64,000 bases of DNA from Enterocloster bolteae (GTDB lineage Bacteria > Bacillota > Clostridia > Lachnospirales > Lachnospiraceae): contig JAETNT010000008.1 in NCBI GenBank assembly GCA_021772025.1, forward strand, positions 26,163 to 90,162, written 5' to 3'. Of this stretch, positions 34,804 through 45,332 are shown in pieces. The notes under the pieces were generated by a model. The model was not told the origin of the DNA. It saw only the letters and a list, made by a program, of their open reading frames with translations, and made no database searches. The translations under genes and the position numbers were made by a program. Numbering within the stretch: the first letter of the stretch is position 1; the number at the start of each line of letters is the position of its first letter.

Positions 34804-36066
34804 CTACGGCTTCCTGTCTTCTATAGAGGCTCCAAGGAGTTTTAAGTCCCGGCAAATATCTTCATAGCCCCTTCGGATGTACTGGCAACCCAGGATTTTC
34901 GTTTCCCCTTCCGCCGTCATTCCTCCTATTACAGCAGCCGCGCCGCCTCTTAAATCCCTGGCCTCCAACACGGCTCCTTTTAATGGAAATCTCCCGGCAG
35001 CTCCGAAAATCCGGGCCTTCCTTCCATCTATCTCTATTCTGGCTCCAAGCTTTAACAGCTCCCCCGCTGTTGCAAACCGGCTTTCAAAAACTGTCTCTTC
35101 AATACTGGAGTCCCCTCTGGCTGCCGCCATTACCGCCATTGCCGGGGACTGGAGATCCGTGGGAAATTCCGGATAAGGGCCGGTTACAATATCAAAACCC
35201 TGAGGGCATCCCTCCATCACAGCCTCTATCTGACCTTCCCTCACGCCAAAAACGGCGCCGGTTTTGGAAAACGTTTCAAGGACAGATGTCAAATGTCTTG
35301 GATTTATCCCCTTTAGCAAAACCTTTCCGCCTCTGGCCATAACGGCTGCCAGGTAAGTTCCTGCCACAATCCGGTCCCCAGCCACTCTTCTTGTAACCCC
35401 CCAGAGACGTTTTACACCGGTTATGGTTAATGAGCCGGTTCCTGTTCCCTCTATCTCAGCTCCCATCTGATTTAGTAAAAGACACAGCTCTTCGATCTCC
35501 GGTTCCTTTGCGGCTCCCTCTATCCGGGTAATCCCCTGAGAAAGAACGGCGGCCAGCAAAGCGTTTTCCGTGGCTCCTACGCTGGGGTAGGGAAGGACCA
35601 CTTTTCCTCCAGTCAGCCCTTCTGTCCTGGCCCGGATCCATCCTTGCTCTTCGGTGATGTCCGCTCCTAAACAAGTAAGGGCTTTAATGTGCAGATCAAT
35701 GGGCCTGCTTCCTATAAGACATCCTCCCGGATAGCGGGTCAAAGCTTCTTTCTTTCTGGCTAAAAGCGCCCCCAGCATAATTATGGAGGAACGCATGGCT
35801 GTCACATAGTGTTCCGGAATTTGGGCTTTATCAATGACAGAAGCGTCGATGGTCAGTGTATTTTCCACAAAGGAACACTTACAGCCTATAAACTGCAATA
35901 TCCCCATCATACAGAACACATCCTGTATCCTGGGGACATTAGTAAATGTGGTAGTTCCTTCTGCAAGGAGCGCGGCAGCCATCATAGGCAGCACCGCATT
36001 TTTTGAACCTTGAATTTCTATGGAGCCGCTAAGCGGCCCTGTATTCCGGACTAAAATCACAGCCAT
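34804..36066 (-). CDS. murA: UDP-N-acetylglucosamine 1-carboxyvinyltransferase
   Basis: 420 residues, family length. GSKNAVLPMMAAALL at the start and the catalytic cysteine in GGCLIGSRPIDLH near residue 117 are clear; the fosfomycin-sensitive Cys form. It makes the first committed step of peptidoglycan synthesis. A GGGAGCG precedes the ATG. Encoded between divIB and ftsW. Confidence 0.97.
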   Translation of the reverse strand: MAVILVRNTGPLSGSIEIQGSKNAVLPMMAAALLAEGTTTFTNVPRIQDVFCMMGILQFIGCKCSFVENTLTIDASVIDKAQIPEHYVTAMRSSIIMLGALLARKKEALTRYPGGCLIGSRPIDLHIKALTCLGADITEEQGWIRARTEGLTGGKVVLPYPSVGATENALLAAVLSQGITRIEGAAKEPEIEELCLLLNQMGAEIEGTGTGSLTITGVKRLWGVTRRVAGDRIVAGTYLAAVMARGGKVLLKGINPRHLTSVLETFSKTGAVFGVREGQIEAVMEGCPQGFDIVTGPYPEFPTDLQSPAMAVMAAARGDSSIEETVFESRFATAGELLKLGARIEIDGRKARIFGAAGRFPLKGAVLEARDLRGGAAAVIGGMTAEGETKILGCQYIRRGYEDICRDLKLLGASIEDRKP

Positions 36067-36179
36067 CGCTCCCTGCTTTTCGTCTCACAGACGTTTCTCT
36101 CATACTCTATTTTATGAGGGAAAGCTGCTTTTGCATCTCGTCCGGGCAGTACTATTTTTCGTAACAGTCTGAACTATTA

Positions 36180-37343
36180 CTATTTTTCCAATTTAATCTG
36201 ATTGGAAACGCTTAACACCATTCCCATTTCGGCCATTAAAAACAATACGGATGTACCTCCGTAGCTGATAAAGGGAAGAGTAATTCCCGTATTGGGAATG
36301 GTATTGGTTACAACGGCAATATTTAAGATTACCTGAATGGCAATATGTCCCATAACCCCCACCACCAGCATAGCTCCAAACAAATCCGGCGCATTATTGG
36401 CAATGACCATAAAACGGTAAATCATAAATAAAAAGACAAGGATTATGGATACCGCTCCGAAAAGCCCTAATTCTTCGCAGATGACAGAAAAAATCATGTC
36501 ATTCTCTGCCTCAGGAAGAAACCCCAGCTTCTGGACGCTCTCCCCCAGCCCTTTTCCCCATAGTCCTCCGGATCCGATGGCATAAAGTCCCTGGAGAACC
36601 TGATAACCGGATCCGGTAGCAAAGGCCTCCGGATCCCTCCATACTAAAATGCGGCTTAAACGGTATCCAATATCCGGATTTTTACTGTAAATAAACTCTA
36701 CAATAGGGCCGGCAGTAAAGTATGCCGCTAAGACAATTACAACGCAGGCCAGAAACGGCGCCTTTTTTTTGCTGGCCACAAAGGCCATGACAAAGCCGAT
36801 TCCCATGATAATAAGGCCGGAGCTTAAGTTGTTAACCGCTACTATAGCACCTATGGGAAATGTCCTTATGGCAATCGCCCAGAGCCCTTCCTTTTTGTCC
36901 ACCCGTTTTCCCATCTTGACAATAATGGCAGCTAAATATAAAATCAAGGCAATTTTTACAAATTCTGTGGGCTGAATGGTCATATTTCCCACTCCCAGCC
37001 ACCGTTTCTGTCCGTTTCTGGTCACACCCACCGTCATAACCAGAAACATTAAAATATAAGAAAGTATGTAAGAGAACCGGGCGAACCGGGCAAAAAAGTG
37101 ATAGTCCATTTTAGAGATGACAATCATCACCGCCAAACTGGCCAAAGCAATCAATCCCTGTCTGCGGACAAAATGAAAACTGTCCCCGTCATAGCTCAGC
37201 TGAGCCGAATAGGAGCTGGAACTATAAATCATAACCAGGCCGAATAGTATCAGGAAAATAATGGTAAATACCAGACTATAATCATAAAACCGGCGCACCT
37301 TTATTTTTTTCTTTTTCCCCTGATGCTCTTGCCGTTCCGCCAT
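36180..37343 (-). CDS. ftsW: SEDS-family peptidoglycan glycosyltransferase FtsW
   Basis: 387 residues with ten hydrophobic helices. WRDPEAFATGSGYQ, AENDMIFSVICEELGLFG and LPFISYGGTS are the SEDS signatures. It polymerises glycan strands at the septum with a transpeptidase. ATG follows GGAGG. Position beside murD and mraY supports FtsW; SpoVE is the alternative name. Confidence 0.95.
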   Translation of the reverse strand: MAERQEHQGKKKKIKVRRFYDYSLVFTIIFLILFGLVMIYSSSSYSAQLSYDGDSFHFVRRQGLIALASLAVMIVISKMDYHFFARFARFSYILSYILMFLVMTVGVTRNGQKRWLGVGNMTIQPTEFVKIALILYLAAIIVKMGKRVDKKEGLWAIAIRTFPIGAIVAVNNLSSGLIIMGIGFVMAFVASKKKAPFLACVVIVLAAYFTAGPIVEFIYSKNPDIGYRLSRILVWRDPEAFATGSGYQVLQGLYAIGSGGLWGKGLGESVQKLGFLPEAENDMIFSVICEELGLFGAVSIILVFLFMIYRFMVIANNAPDLFGAMLVVGVMGHIAIQVILNIAVVTNTIPNTGITLPFISYGGTSVLFLMAEMGMVLSVSNQIKLEK

Positions 37344-37373
37344 CCGATTTCCTCCATATTGCGATATTGCTGA

Positions 37374-38738
37374 TTATAGGTTCCGCACACATTCTTTAAA
37401 GATGCGGCCCCTCTCTTCATAATTCTTAAACATTCCCCAGCTTGCACATGCCGGGCTCAGAAGTACATTGTCCCCTATATTGGCATAGGACGCACAGACC
37501 TGCACTGCCTCGGACATGTCCTCGGCATACATGATCTCCGTAAATCCATGTGCTTTCGCACACTCTGCTATTTTGTCCCTGGTCTGCCCGATAAGCACCA
37601 GGTATTTTACTTTCTCCCCAAAGCTCTCTATCCACTCATCATATTCGCTGCCTTTATCATATCCTCCCGCAATTAAAAGGGTAGGGCCGGGCATAGCCTT
37701 TACCGCCTGAATTGCCGCATCCGGGTTGGTTCCTTTAGAATCGTTGTAGTATTTTACACCGGATCGTTCCAGCACAAACTCAATTCGGTGCTCTACCGCC
37801 TGAAACCTCCGGATAACCCGGCGAATCGTTTCCAGGGGCACTCCCATCTCCAAACTTACCGCTGCCGCCGCCATTACGTTCTCATAATTATGGCGGCCCA
37901 AAAGGTTCATGTCATGAACATTGATTAGCAGCGTCTCCCGCCCATTATGGCAGTACATAATATCATCTCCATTCAGATAAAAGCCTTCTTTCAGCTTTTC
38001 TCTGCTGGAAAAGAAGATAACCTTGGCCTTAGGCTTTTCTTCCTCATTCTGACCAAACTCCCTTAAAATCGGATCATCATAGTTGAGCACTACGCTGTCG
38101 GAACCGGTCTGGTTTACCGTAATACTCTTTTTGATTTCCACATAGTTTTCCATAGTCTTATGGCGGTTCAGATGATCCGGCGTAATATTTAAAATAGCGC
38201 TTACGTTTGGTCTGAAGTCCATAATGGTCTCCAACTGGAAACTGGAGATCTCCGCCACTGTCACTGACTCATCCTCCGTCTCAAGAGCCACCTGAGTATA
38301 GGGAATTCCAATATTCCCCACTACAAATACGCTCTCAAAGCGGGCCTTCATAATCTCTCCTGTCAGGGCCGTGGTAGTCGTTTTTCCGTTGGTTCCCGTT
38401 ATGGCCGCCAGTTTTCCCTTGGCACAGTGATAAGCAAGCTGAATCTCCCCCCAAATCGGAATTTTAGCATCTATAATAGTAGCGGCAAAGGGGGAATCCA
38501 TGGGAACTCCCGGACTTACAATGCACAGCTCCACTCCTACCAGATCCGTCCGTTTCAATTCGCCCAGTACCAGGGTAACCCTGGATTTATCCGGAAAAGA
38601 CGCCAGGAGCTTCTCTCCGTTCTGGTTTGCGTTTCCATCATAGAGTACCACTTCCCCGCCCATGTCCAGCAGTAATCTGGTGGCGGCTATGCCACTGATT
38701 CCAGTTCCTGCCACAATGACCTTTTGCCCTTGACTCAT
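37374..38738 (-). CDS. murD: UDP-N-acetylmuramoyl-L-alanine--D-glutamate ligase
   Basis: 454 residues. N-terminal domain GTGISGIAATRLL, ATP loop GTNGKTTTTAL near residue 115, and YNDSKGTNPDAA (carbamylated lysine region). Adds D-Glu to UDP-MurNAc-Ala. ATG at 38738 is chosen because AGGAGG lies 7 bases upstream; a longer frame reaches 38834 inside mraY. Confidence 0.97.
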   Translation of the reverse strand: MSQGQKVIVAGTGISGIAATRLLLDMGGEVVLYDGNANQNGEKLLASFPDKSRVTLVLGELKRTDLVGVELCIVSPGVPMDSPFAATIIDAKIPIWGEIQLAYHCAKGKLAAITGTNGKTTTTALTGEIMKARFESVFVVGNIGIPYTQVALETEDESVTVAEISSFQLETIMDFRPNVSAILNITPDHLNRHKTMENYVEIKKSITVNQTGSDSVVLNYDDPILREFGQNEEEKPKAKVIFFSSREKLKEGFYLNGDDIMYCHNGRETLLINVHDMNLLGRHNYENVMAAAAVSLEMGVPLETIRRVIRRFQAVEHRIEFVLERSGVKYYNDSKGTNPDAAIQAVKAMPGPTLLIAGGYDKGSEYDEWIESFGEKVKYLVLIGQTRDKIAECAKAHGFTEIMYAEDMSEAVQVCASYANIGDNVLLSPACASWGMFKNYEERGRIFKECVRNL

Positions 38739-38749
38739 AGTAAAACCTC

Positions 38750-39718
38750 CTATAATCCTAAGTATGCTACCAGACACAAAATCGCGGTAATAATGGAGAA
38801 CACCGCTACCACCCGGGTCTCCGACCATCCGCAAAGTTCAAAATGGTGATGAATCGGCGCCATTTTAAAGATGCGCTTACCGCCGGTTTTTTTAAAGTAG
38901 GTCACCTGGATCATGACAGACAGCACCTCCACCAGATAGACAAGACCTACAATGGCAATAAAGATAGGCATCCGCATCATATAAGCGCTGGCCGCTACGA
39001 ATCCTCCCAATGCCAAAGAGCCGGTGTCTCCCATGAATACCTTTGCCGGATATACATTAAATAGTAGAAAGCCCAGCAGGCTTCCCACCACTGCTCCGGT
39101 GATGGGGCTGATTCCGCTGTTTTCCCCGATTGCCACAATGGTAAAAAAAGTGGCAATGAGAATGGTGACGCTGGTACACAAGCCATCCAATCCGTCGGTA
39201 AAATTAACGCCGTTGTCTGTACCCAGCACAATAATAAATAACGCCGGAATAAACAAAACTCCTAGATCCAGAAAAAATCCATTATCAAAGCCGCCGGTAA
39301 AGGGAATCAGCATATCCGTCCCCACCTCCCCGCTGCTCATCAGATACCAGGCGAAAATGCCGGTAATAACAATCTGCCCCAAAAGTTTCTGTTTTGGGTT
39401 TAATCCTTCGGAGCGTTTCATGACAATCTTAATATAATCATCTAAAAATCCGATAATGCCAAAACCTACCGTGACAAACAGCACCGGTATGATTTTGGGA
39501 TATCTGGGAATATAAAACATAGACGTAATAATAATACTGGACAATATAATCAGGCCGCCCATTGTAGGCGTTCCCTGCTTTTTTAAATGTGCCTGGGGAC
39601 CGTCATCCCGAACCTGCTGGCCGAATTTCAGTCTGTGGAGAAAAGGAATCACTATGGGGCACAAAAGAGCGCTTATGGCAAAGGATATAATAATCGCTAA
39701 GATTGTTTCATTAATCAT
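38750..39718 (-). CDS. mraY: phospho-N-acetylmuramoyl-pentapeptide transferase
   Basis: 322 residues with about ten helices. QAHLKKQGTPTMGG, FLDDYIKI (Asp pair) and NFTDGLDGL are the MraY motifs. It makes lipid I at the membrane. ATG at 39718 follows GAGGTG; an upstream extension to 39829 is not needed. Co-transcribed with murD, 11 bases apart. Confidence 0.97.
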   Translation of the reverse strand: MINETILAIIISFAISALLCPIVIPFLHRLKFGQQVRDDGPQAHLKKQGTPTMGGLIILSSIIITSMFYIPRYPKIIPVLFVTVGFGIIGFLDDYIKIVMKRSEGLNPKQKLLGQIVITGIFAWYLMSSGEVGTDMLIPFTGGFDNGFFLDLGVLFIPALFIIVLGTDNGVNFTDGLDGLCTSVTILIATFFTIVAIGENSGISPITGAVVGSLLGFLLFNVYPAKVFMGDTGSLALGGFVAASAYMMRMPIFIAIVGLVYLVEVLSVMIQVTYFKKTGGKRIFKMAPIHHHFELCGWSETRVVAVFSIITAILCLVAYLGL

Positions 39719-39825
39719 GTCGCACCTCAGTTTCTTATGTATAAATTTTAACATTGCCCTCTGCTTTAGCCATGACCGAAGCAGAAGATACACATTAGGT
39801 AGTATACGTCTTTTTTTTTGAATAA

Positions 39826-41631
39826 TCAACTATAGATTCGAAAGGCGCCGGTACTTTCTTCCTCTACTGCCTCAATTTCCAAATAGGGAAGAATATTCTT
39901 GAAAATATCGGCGATTACAGGAGCCGCTATGGTTCCCCCGTAGTAAATTCCTTCCGGCTCATCAATGGTAATCAAGGCGATAACCTTTGGATCGTCGGCA
40001 GGGGCAAAACCGATAAAAGAAGAGATGTATTTTTTTAAACTTCTAGGCAGCTTTTCTGAAGTAGCGGTTTTTCCCCCAATCCGATAACCTGGAAGGCTGG
40101 CCTTTTTTCCGCTTCCCTCCGCCACCACCTTTTCTAAAATATAACGCATGGTCTGACTGGTTTCCTCTGATAAAACATTTTCCTCCACCGGATAGGAAAA
40201 GGTATGGATATTCTCGCCATCACTGCTTACCGCTTTGACCCCAAAATGAGGGGTAACCCGGGTTCCCCCGTTTATCACCGCCGATACTGTAGCAATCAAT
40301 TGAACGGGCGTAATCTGAAAAGACTGTCCAAAGGATACGGTAGCAAGCTCCACCAGGCCCATATTTTCCTTTTTGTGCATAATGGTAGCCGCCTCCCCCG
40401 GCAAATCAATGCCGGTCTTCCCCTTTAAGCCAAGTTTTTCAAAATAAGCGTAATATTGGTCGATTCCCAGTCTCTGCCCCACATCTATCAATACCGGATT
40501 GCAGGAATTCATCATCCCCTGGAGGAAACTTTCCCCGCCGTGTCCCCCCACTTTGTGGCACCGGATTTTCCGATCCTCCACAATTCGAAAGCCCGGGCAG
40601 GAAAATCGGTCGTCAAGATCCACTGCTTTTGCCTCCAGCCCCGCGGCTGCTGTTATAATTTTGAATGTAGAGCCCGGCTCATAAGTATCATTGATGCAGG
40701 TGTTCCGCCACATCTGATTTAACAGATCCTGCTTTCCTGCCGCCCCTTTCTGGGCAGCAGTCTGCTCCGCCTCAAATTCCGCTTGTCTGGCACTTTGACT
40801 CACCAGGTTTTGTCCCGGAGTAAAGGGATCGTTTAAATTAAATTCCGGTACATTTACCATAGCCATAATCTCCCCGTTTTGCGGATTCATAACAATAACA
40901 GACACCCTCTTGGCATTTTTCTTTTCCATAACCTGATAAGCTGCCTGCTGGCAATAGGCCTGGATATTCCTGTCCAGACTGATGTACAGATCGTTTCCCG
41001 CCACCGGCTCCACCCGATCCTCCGCCGCATTTTCAATCTCCACTCCTCTGGCATCTGTCATGGTAAGGATCAAACCGTTTTTTCCTTTTAGATATTCCTC
41101 ATATTTTACCTCCAGACCAATAATTCCTTGGTTATCTCCCCCGGTAAAACCTAAAACCTTGGAAGCCAGGCTGTCATAAGGGTAATACCGTTTATAATCT
41201 TCGTCTACCTTGACTCCGTCAATCCCTTGGTCCCGAATGGCATCCCCAATCTCTTTATCTACATTTGTGCTGATAATTTCCCTGGCACTGTATTTTTCTA
41301 CCTTTTTTCGGACCGTTTCTTCCGGGATATCCAAATATCTGCACAGTACCTCTATCACCTGTTCCGGATTGGTAATCTGGTTATGGATGACAGAAATGGT
41401 ACATACGGTTCGGTTTGTGGCAATTACAGTCCCGGTAGCATCAATAATCCGGCCTCTGGCCGCCTTAATGGTACGTTCCCTTTGATGCAGATCCTCCGCC
41501 ATAGCGCTGTAGTGATCCGCCCGGTAAATCATAAGAAAAAACAGCCTTCCCAACAGAACTGCCGTTATAGCAGACGACAGAACAAACAGGAGGGCTATTC
41601 TTCCTCTATGACATGTCTGATTTGCGTTCAT
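39826..41631 (-). CDS. D,D-transpeptidase, penicillin-binding protein (SpoVD-like)
   Basis: 601 residues. One membrane anchor (IALLFVLSSAITAVLLGRLFF), a dimerisation domain, then the transpeptidase: STFK (YEPGSTFKII), SCN, and KTA (GGKTATSEK) where the usual motif is KTG. It lacks PASTA repeats. Class B enzyme for septal or spore cortex peptidoglycan. ATG follows AGGGAG. The second class B enzyme is upstream, so one of the pair probably serves sporulation. Confidence 0.92.
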   Translation of the reverse strand: MNANQTCHRGRIALLFVLSSAITAVLLGRLFFLMIYRADHYSAMAEDLHQRERTIKAARGRIIDATGTVIATNRTVCTISVIHNQITNPEQVIEVLCRYLDIPEETVRKKVEKYSAREIISTNVDKEIGDAIRDQGIDGVKVDEDYKRYYPYDSLASKVLGFTGGDNQGIIGLEVKYEEYLKGKNGLILTMTDARGVEIENAAEDRVEPVAGNDLYISLDRNIQAYCQQAAYQVMEKKNAKRVSVIVMNPQNGEIMAMVNVPEFNLNDPFTPGQNLVSQSARQAEFEAEQTAAQKGAAGKQDLLNQMWRNTCINDTYEPGSTFKIITAAAGLEAKAVDLDDRFSCPGFRIVEDRKIRCHKVGGHGGESFLQGMMNSCNPVLIDVGQRLGIDQYYAYFEKLGLKGKTGIDLPGEAATIMHKKENMGLVELATVSFGQSFQITPVQLIATVSAVINGGTRVTPHFGVKAVSSDGENIHTFSYPVEENVLSEETSQTMRYILEKVVAEGSGKKASLPGYRIGGKTATSEKLPRSLKKYISSFIGFAPADDPKVIALITIDEPEGIYYGGTIAAPVIADIFKNILPYLEIEAVEEESTGAFRIYS

Positions 41632-41683
41632 AACATTCTCCCTGTCCCATCATCAATTCATATATATGATGGAAATGAGAGGG

Positions 41684-43909
41684 TTATGACGTTTCCTCTT
41701 CTTCTTGAAGGGGAGCCGTACTCTCTGCCGGTTCTCCGGAAAATTCCGGATCTTCTTTCGGCGCTCCTGTCATGTTCCCCGGCAAAGAGGATTCCTCTGA
41801 ACCTGCCGGTGTCCCCGGAAGCTCTTCCTCTCCCTGGACTTCTCCTACAATATACTCGTCCGTAGCATATACCCGGGGCTCTGTCTCCGGCTCTGTCTGG
41901 CTAATTCCCTCTGTCTCCTGATCTACAATCCCGTCTTCTTCCGGAAGCTGACTCTTAATCTCGTCCGATGCCGTATCTATATCCGTAGTAGGGAATATAT
42001 TTAGATAAGGAAGGGACTCTGTCAGTATCTTCTGAACAATCTGGGTGGCAAAGCTGCTGTGAGCTTGTTCCTTTCCCGGAAGGTTGGGCGTGTCAATTGC
42101 CACATACACCATAACCTGGGGATTATCTGCCGGCACAAAGCCGATAAAAGACACTAAATAATTTTGTGCACTTCTGGGATACTTTTCTGCAGTACCCGTC
42201 TTCCCGCCTACCTCATACCCTTCCACCTGAGCCGCTTTTCCGGTTCCTTCACTTACGGTCTTTTCCAAAGCTGTTTTCAGGAAAGCGGCAGTGCTTTCAG
42301 AAACTGTTTTCCGCACCAGTACCGGCTCTGCCTTTTTCACCACAGAACCTTGATCATTTAAAATCTGCTTTACCACATGAGGCTCATAGTAGCTGCCTCC
42401 ATTGATAACTGACGCAAAGGCCGCCGCCATCTGAACCATGGTGCAGTTAAAATTCTGGCCGAAGGAGTTGGTGGCAAGGTTAGAGGAGCGCATTTGATCC
42501 GCCTGATAAATCAGAGTGGAAGTATCCGCCTCTCCCGGAAGGTCAATATTCGTCTTCTGGCCAAAGCCGAAAATTTCCTGATACTTGGAAAATTTCCGGC
42601 CTCCGGTCATGGAAGCCAACCGCATCATTACTACGTTGCAGGACTCCATCAAAGATTCGGTTATGGTAAGAGAACCATGACCATTACGGTTTACACAGTG
42701 AATCTGATGACCTCCTACCTCCAAAAAGCCACCGCATTCTATGGATTCATTTCCGGTGATATAGCCCTCCTCCATAGCGGCCGCTACGGTAAATATCTTG
42801 GACGGGGAACCGGGCTCAAAGGAATCGCTGACGCAAAAATTACGCCAGATTTTGTTCCAGGCCACCTGCTGTCCCAGGGAATAGATCTCTTCTTCTGAAT
42901 AATGTTGGGAAACTTCTTCCTCCGTAATCGTAAGCTCTCTCTCCCTGTTCTTCCTCTTGTAATCCTCCACGGCCTCCTGCCTTCCCATAGATCTGATTTC
43001 TTCATCCGTAAATCTGCCTTCTAAATTTCTCGGATCGTTTAAATCATAACGATTTTTGGTGGCCATTGCCAGGATTTCTCCATTCTGAGGATTCATCACA
43101 ATAGCGGCGCTCATTTTGCTGCCGATTCCGGCTTCCCATTCATCAATATATTTTTCTGCGATCTTCTGGATATTAATGTCAATAGTGGAGACCACGGTTT
43201 TCCCGTTTTCTGCTTCCTTGATCACTCTCTCTAAGTTAGTTTCCTCGTTTAAATAGCCGTATTCCCTTCCATTAATCCCGATTAACTGGTCATTATAATA
43301 CTGCTCAATACCGTTCATGCCCTTGGATCCATTATCATAGGAGAAACCAATAACCGTGCTTGCCAGGGTTCCGTAGGGATAAACTCTCCTGTATTGAGGT
43401 TCAAACCAGACTCCGGCTACCTTCCGGTTGGAGGCCGCTGCCTCTGCAGCCTCAGTGTTCGCTTCAAAAGCCTCTTTCTGCTCCTGGGTAATCTGCTTTT
43501 CGTAATTAATGTAGGACTTAGCCGGATTGTCATTTATTAGTTTTGTCAGTTCGTCTGCATTATAGCCAAACGTCTGGCTCAAGACAGATACCGTAGTAGC
43601 TAAATATTTTTCTCTATCTGACACAATCACTTTCGGATCAATAATCAGGTTATATACCTGCTCGCTGACAGCCAGATATGTCCCATTTCTATCCATAATC
43701 TCTCCCCGCCTATACGGCAGGATCTGGCTGCTGTAATTCTGGTGATCCAGGACTATCTGATTATAGTCCTCCTGGTTATATTTTATCAAATTGTAGAGAA
43801 CCATAACCAATGCAAACAAAGCCAGCGTTATTACCAGAACGGTAATCGCCAGCTTTTCCTGCATGGTTTTGGTAAAAATCCGTTTATTAGTGTTCCGGGA
43901 TGCTTTCAT
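41684..43909 (-). CDS. class B penicillin-binding protein, division type (FtsI/PBP2B-like)
   Basis: 741 residues. A membrane anchor near residue 20-42, a dimerisation domain, the transpeptidase with SPSK (EPGSPSKIF), SCN (LMESCNVVMM) and KTGT (GGKTGTAEK). After about residue 640 comes a Glu/Pro/Thr/Ser-rich acidic tail of about 95 residues instead of PASTA repeats. It cross-links septal peptidoglycan. It overlaps ftsL by 23 bases, so the two are coupled. Confidence 0.94.
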   Translation of the reverse strand: MKASRNTNKRIFTKTMQEKLAITVLVITLALFALVMVLYNLIKYNQEDYNQIVLDHQNYSSQILPYRRGEIMDRNGTYLAVSEQVYNLIIDPKVIVSDREKYLATTVSVLSQTFGYNADELTKLINDNPAKSYINYEKQITQEQKEAFEANTEAAEAAASNRKVAGVWFEPQYRRVYPYGTLASTVIGFSYDNGSKGMNGIEQYYNDQLIGINGREYGYLNEETNLERVIKEAENGKTVVSTIDINIQKIAEKYIDEWEAGIGSKMSAAIVMNPQNGEILAMATKNRYDLNDPRNLEGRFTDEEIRSMGRQEAVEDYKRKNRERELTITEEEVSQHYSEEEIYSLGQQVAWNKIWRNFCVSDSFEPGSPSKIFTVAAAMEEGYITGNESIECGGFLEVGGHQIHCVNRNGHGSLTITESLMESCNVVMMRLASMTGGRKFSKYQEIFGFGQKTNIDLPGEADTSTLIYQADQMRSSNLATNSFGQNFNCTMVQMAAAFASVINGGSYYEPHVVKQILNDQGSVVKKAEPVLVRKTVSESTAAFLKTALEKTVSEGTGKAAQVEGYEVGGKTGTAEKYPRSAQNYLVSFIGFVPADNPQVMVYVAIDTPNLPGKEQAHSSFATQIVQKILTESLPYLNIFPTTDIDTASDEIKSQLPEEDGIVDQETEGISQTEPETEPRVYATDEYIVGEVQGEEELPGTPAGSEESSLPGNMTGAPKEDPEFSGEPAESTAPLQEEEETS

Positions 43910-44381
43910 TTTGCCTTACATACTCACTTTCCGTCTTCTTATACAAACGCACCTGGTTTTTATCTGCATAAACCATGCCCAACTCCTCAGTTGCAACTTT
44001 GTAAACGTGATCCAAATCGACGGATGTTTTAATGCTGGTTTCCAAAGCATCGTTTTCCGCTTTCATATTTTTGATTTCCTGCTCCATTCGGGCAATGCTC
44101 TTTACCTTTGCGGTAATGGATGCCTGAAGCTGAAGGTAATTAATGCATAAAAGCAATGTGCATACTGCCGCAAGGGTTAATGCGATAACATAAGGGGCAT
44201 CCATATACAAAGCCTTTGCCCGATTGCGCTTTACCCTGGTGCTTACCTTGCGGTGAACTTTTTTAGGCACCGCTTCCTCATAATGTCTGGCAGGCGCTGC
44301 TTTACGGACAGTATTTCCCTGAATATAAGCGCTGTATTCATTTGTATGGTGCACTTTCTGTCTCTTAGCAGCCATAATCAA
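43887..44381 (-). CDS. ftsL: cell division protein FtsL-like
   Basis: 164 residues: a basic cytoplasmic tail of about 70 residues, one helix (YVIALTLAAVCTLLLCINYLQLQ), then a coiled coil (SIARMEQEIKNMKAENDALE). Layout and position between rsmH and the division PBP match FtsL. AGGAGG precedes the ATG. Sequence is poorly conserved, as usual for FtsL. Confidence 0.87.
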   Translation of the reverse strand: MIMAAKRQKVHHTNEYSAYIQGNTVRKAAPARHYEEAVPKKVHRKVSTRVKRNRAKALYMDAPYVIALTLAAVCTLLLCINYLQLQASITAKVKSIARMEQEIKNMKAENDALETSIKTSVDLDHVYKVATEELGMVYADKNQVRLYKKTESEYVRQNESIPEH

Positions 44382-44393
44382 ACCTCCTGACTT

Positions 44394-45332
44394 TTAATTT
44401 CGCTCAAATACCCGAAGTTTGGCGCTTTTGGAGCGGGTATTTCTCTCCATCTCTTCTTCTGAAGGAAGAATAGGTTTAGAGGTTACCACTCTCCCCTTGC
44501 TTTTTCTTTTGCATACGCATACCGGAAAATCCGCCGGACACGTACAGGGATTCTCGTTGGTTTTGAAACACCTTTTTACCATCCGGTCCTCCAGGGAGTG
44601 GAAGGTAATAATTGAAAGCCGTCCTCCCGGATTTAACAAATCAATCATTTTATCCATAGCCTGGTTCAGCACCTCCAGCTCCTCATTCAGCTCGATTCGG
44701 ATAGCTTGGTAGGTTCTCTTGGAAGGATGGCCTCCTGTAGCCCGGATTTTTGCCGGGATAGCCCCTTTAATAATCTCGTTTAGCTGGCCCGTGGTGGTTA
44801 TCTCCCCCTTTTCTCTGGCTCTTACAATATGCTTTGCAATGTTTTTCGCAAACCGTTCCTCACCGTAATCCCGAATAATCCGAAACAGCTCCTGCTCACT
44901 ATAAGTATTGACAATAGCCGCCGCCGTCTTATCCTTTCTCTGATCCATCCTCATATCCAGAGGCGCATTTTCTTCTCTGTAAGTAAATCCTCTCTCCGGC
45001 GTATCAAGCTGATAGGAGGAAACCCCCAGATCCAGATAGATTCCGTCTACCTTTTGGATATTCAAATCCTTTAAAACCCGGCCAATATCCACATAATTGC
45101 TCTGCACAACCGTCACTTTGTCTCTAAATGGTTCCAATCGGGAAGATGCTGCTCTTATGGCGTCTCCGTCCTGATCAATACCGATTAACCAGCCTTGGGA
45201 TCCCAAGCGCTTTGCCACCTCAAAGGCATGTCCTCCGCCTCCCAGGGTTCCGTCTACATAAACCCCGTCCGGCTTAATATTCAGGCTGTCTACAGTTTCG
45301 TAAAGCAGAACGGACTGATGTTCAAATATCAT
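44394..45332 (-). CDS. rsmH: 16S rRNA (cytosine(1402)-N(4))-methyltransferase
   Basis: 312 residues. SAM-binding [16 protein letters not shown] and the inserted helical domain are present, with the [14 protein letters not shown] block at the end. Methylates 16S rRNA at C1402. It overlaps mraZ by 4 bases, the usual dcw arrangement. Confidence 0.97.
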   Translation of the reverse strand: MIFEHQSVLLYETVDSLNIKPDGVYVDGTLGGGGHAFEVAKRLGSQGWLIGIDQDGDAIRAASSRLEPFRDKVTVVQSNYVDIGRVLKDLNIQKVDGIYLDLGVSSYQLDTPERGFTYREENAPLDMRMDQRKDKTAAAIVNTYSEQELFRIIRDYGEERFAKNIAKHIVRAREKGEITTTGQLNEIIKGAIPAKIRATGGHPSKRTYQAIRIELNEELEVLNQAMDKMIDLLNPGGRLSIITFHSLEDRMVKRCFKTNENPCTCPADFPVCVCKRKSKGRVVTSKPILPSEEEMERNTRSKSAKLRVFERN

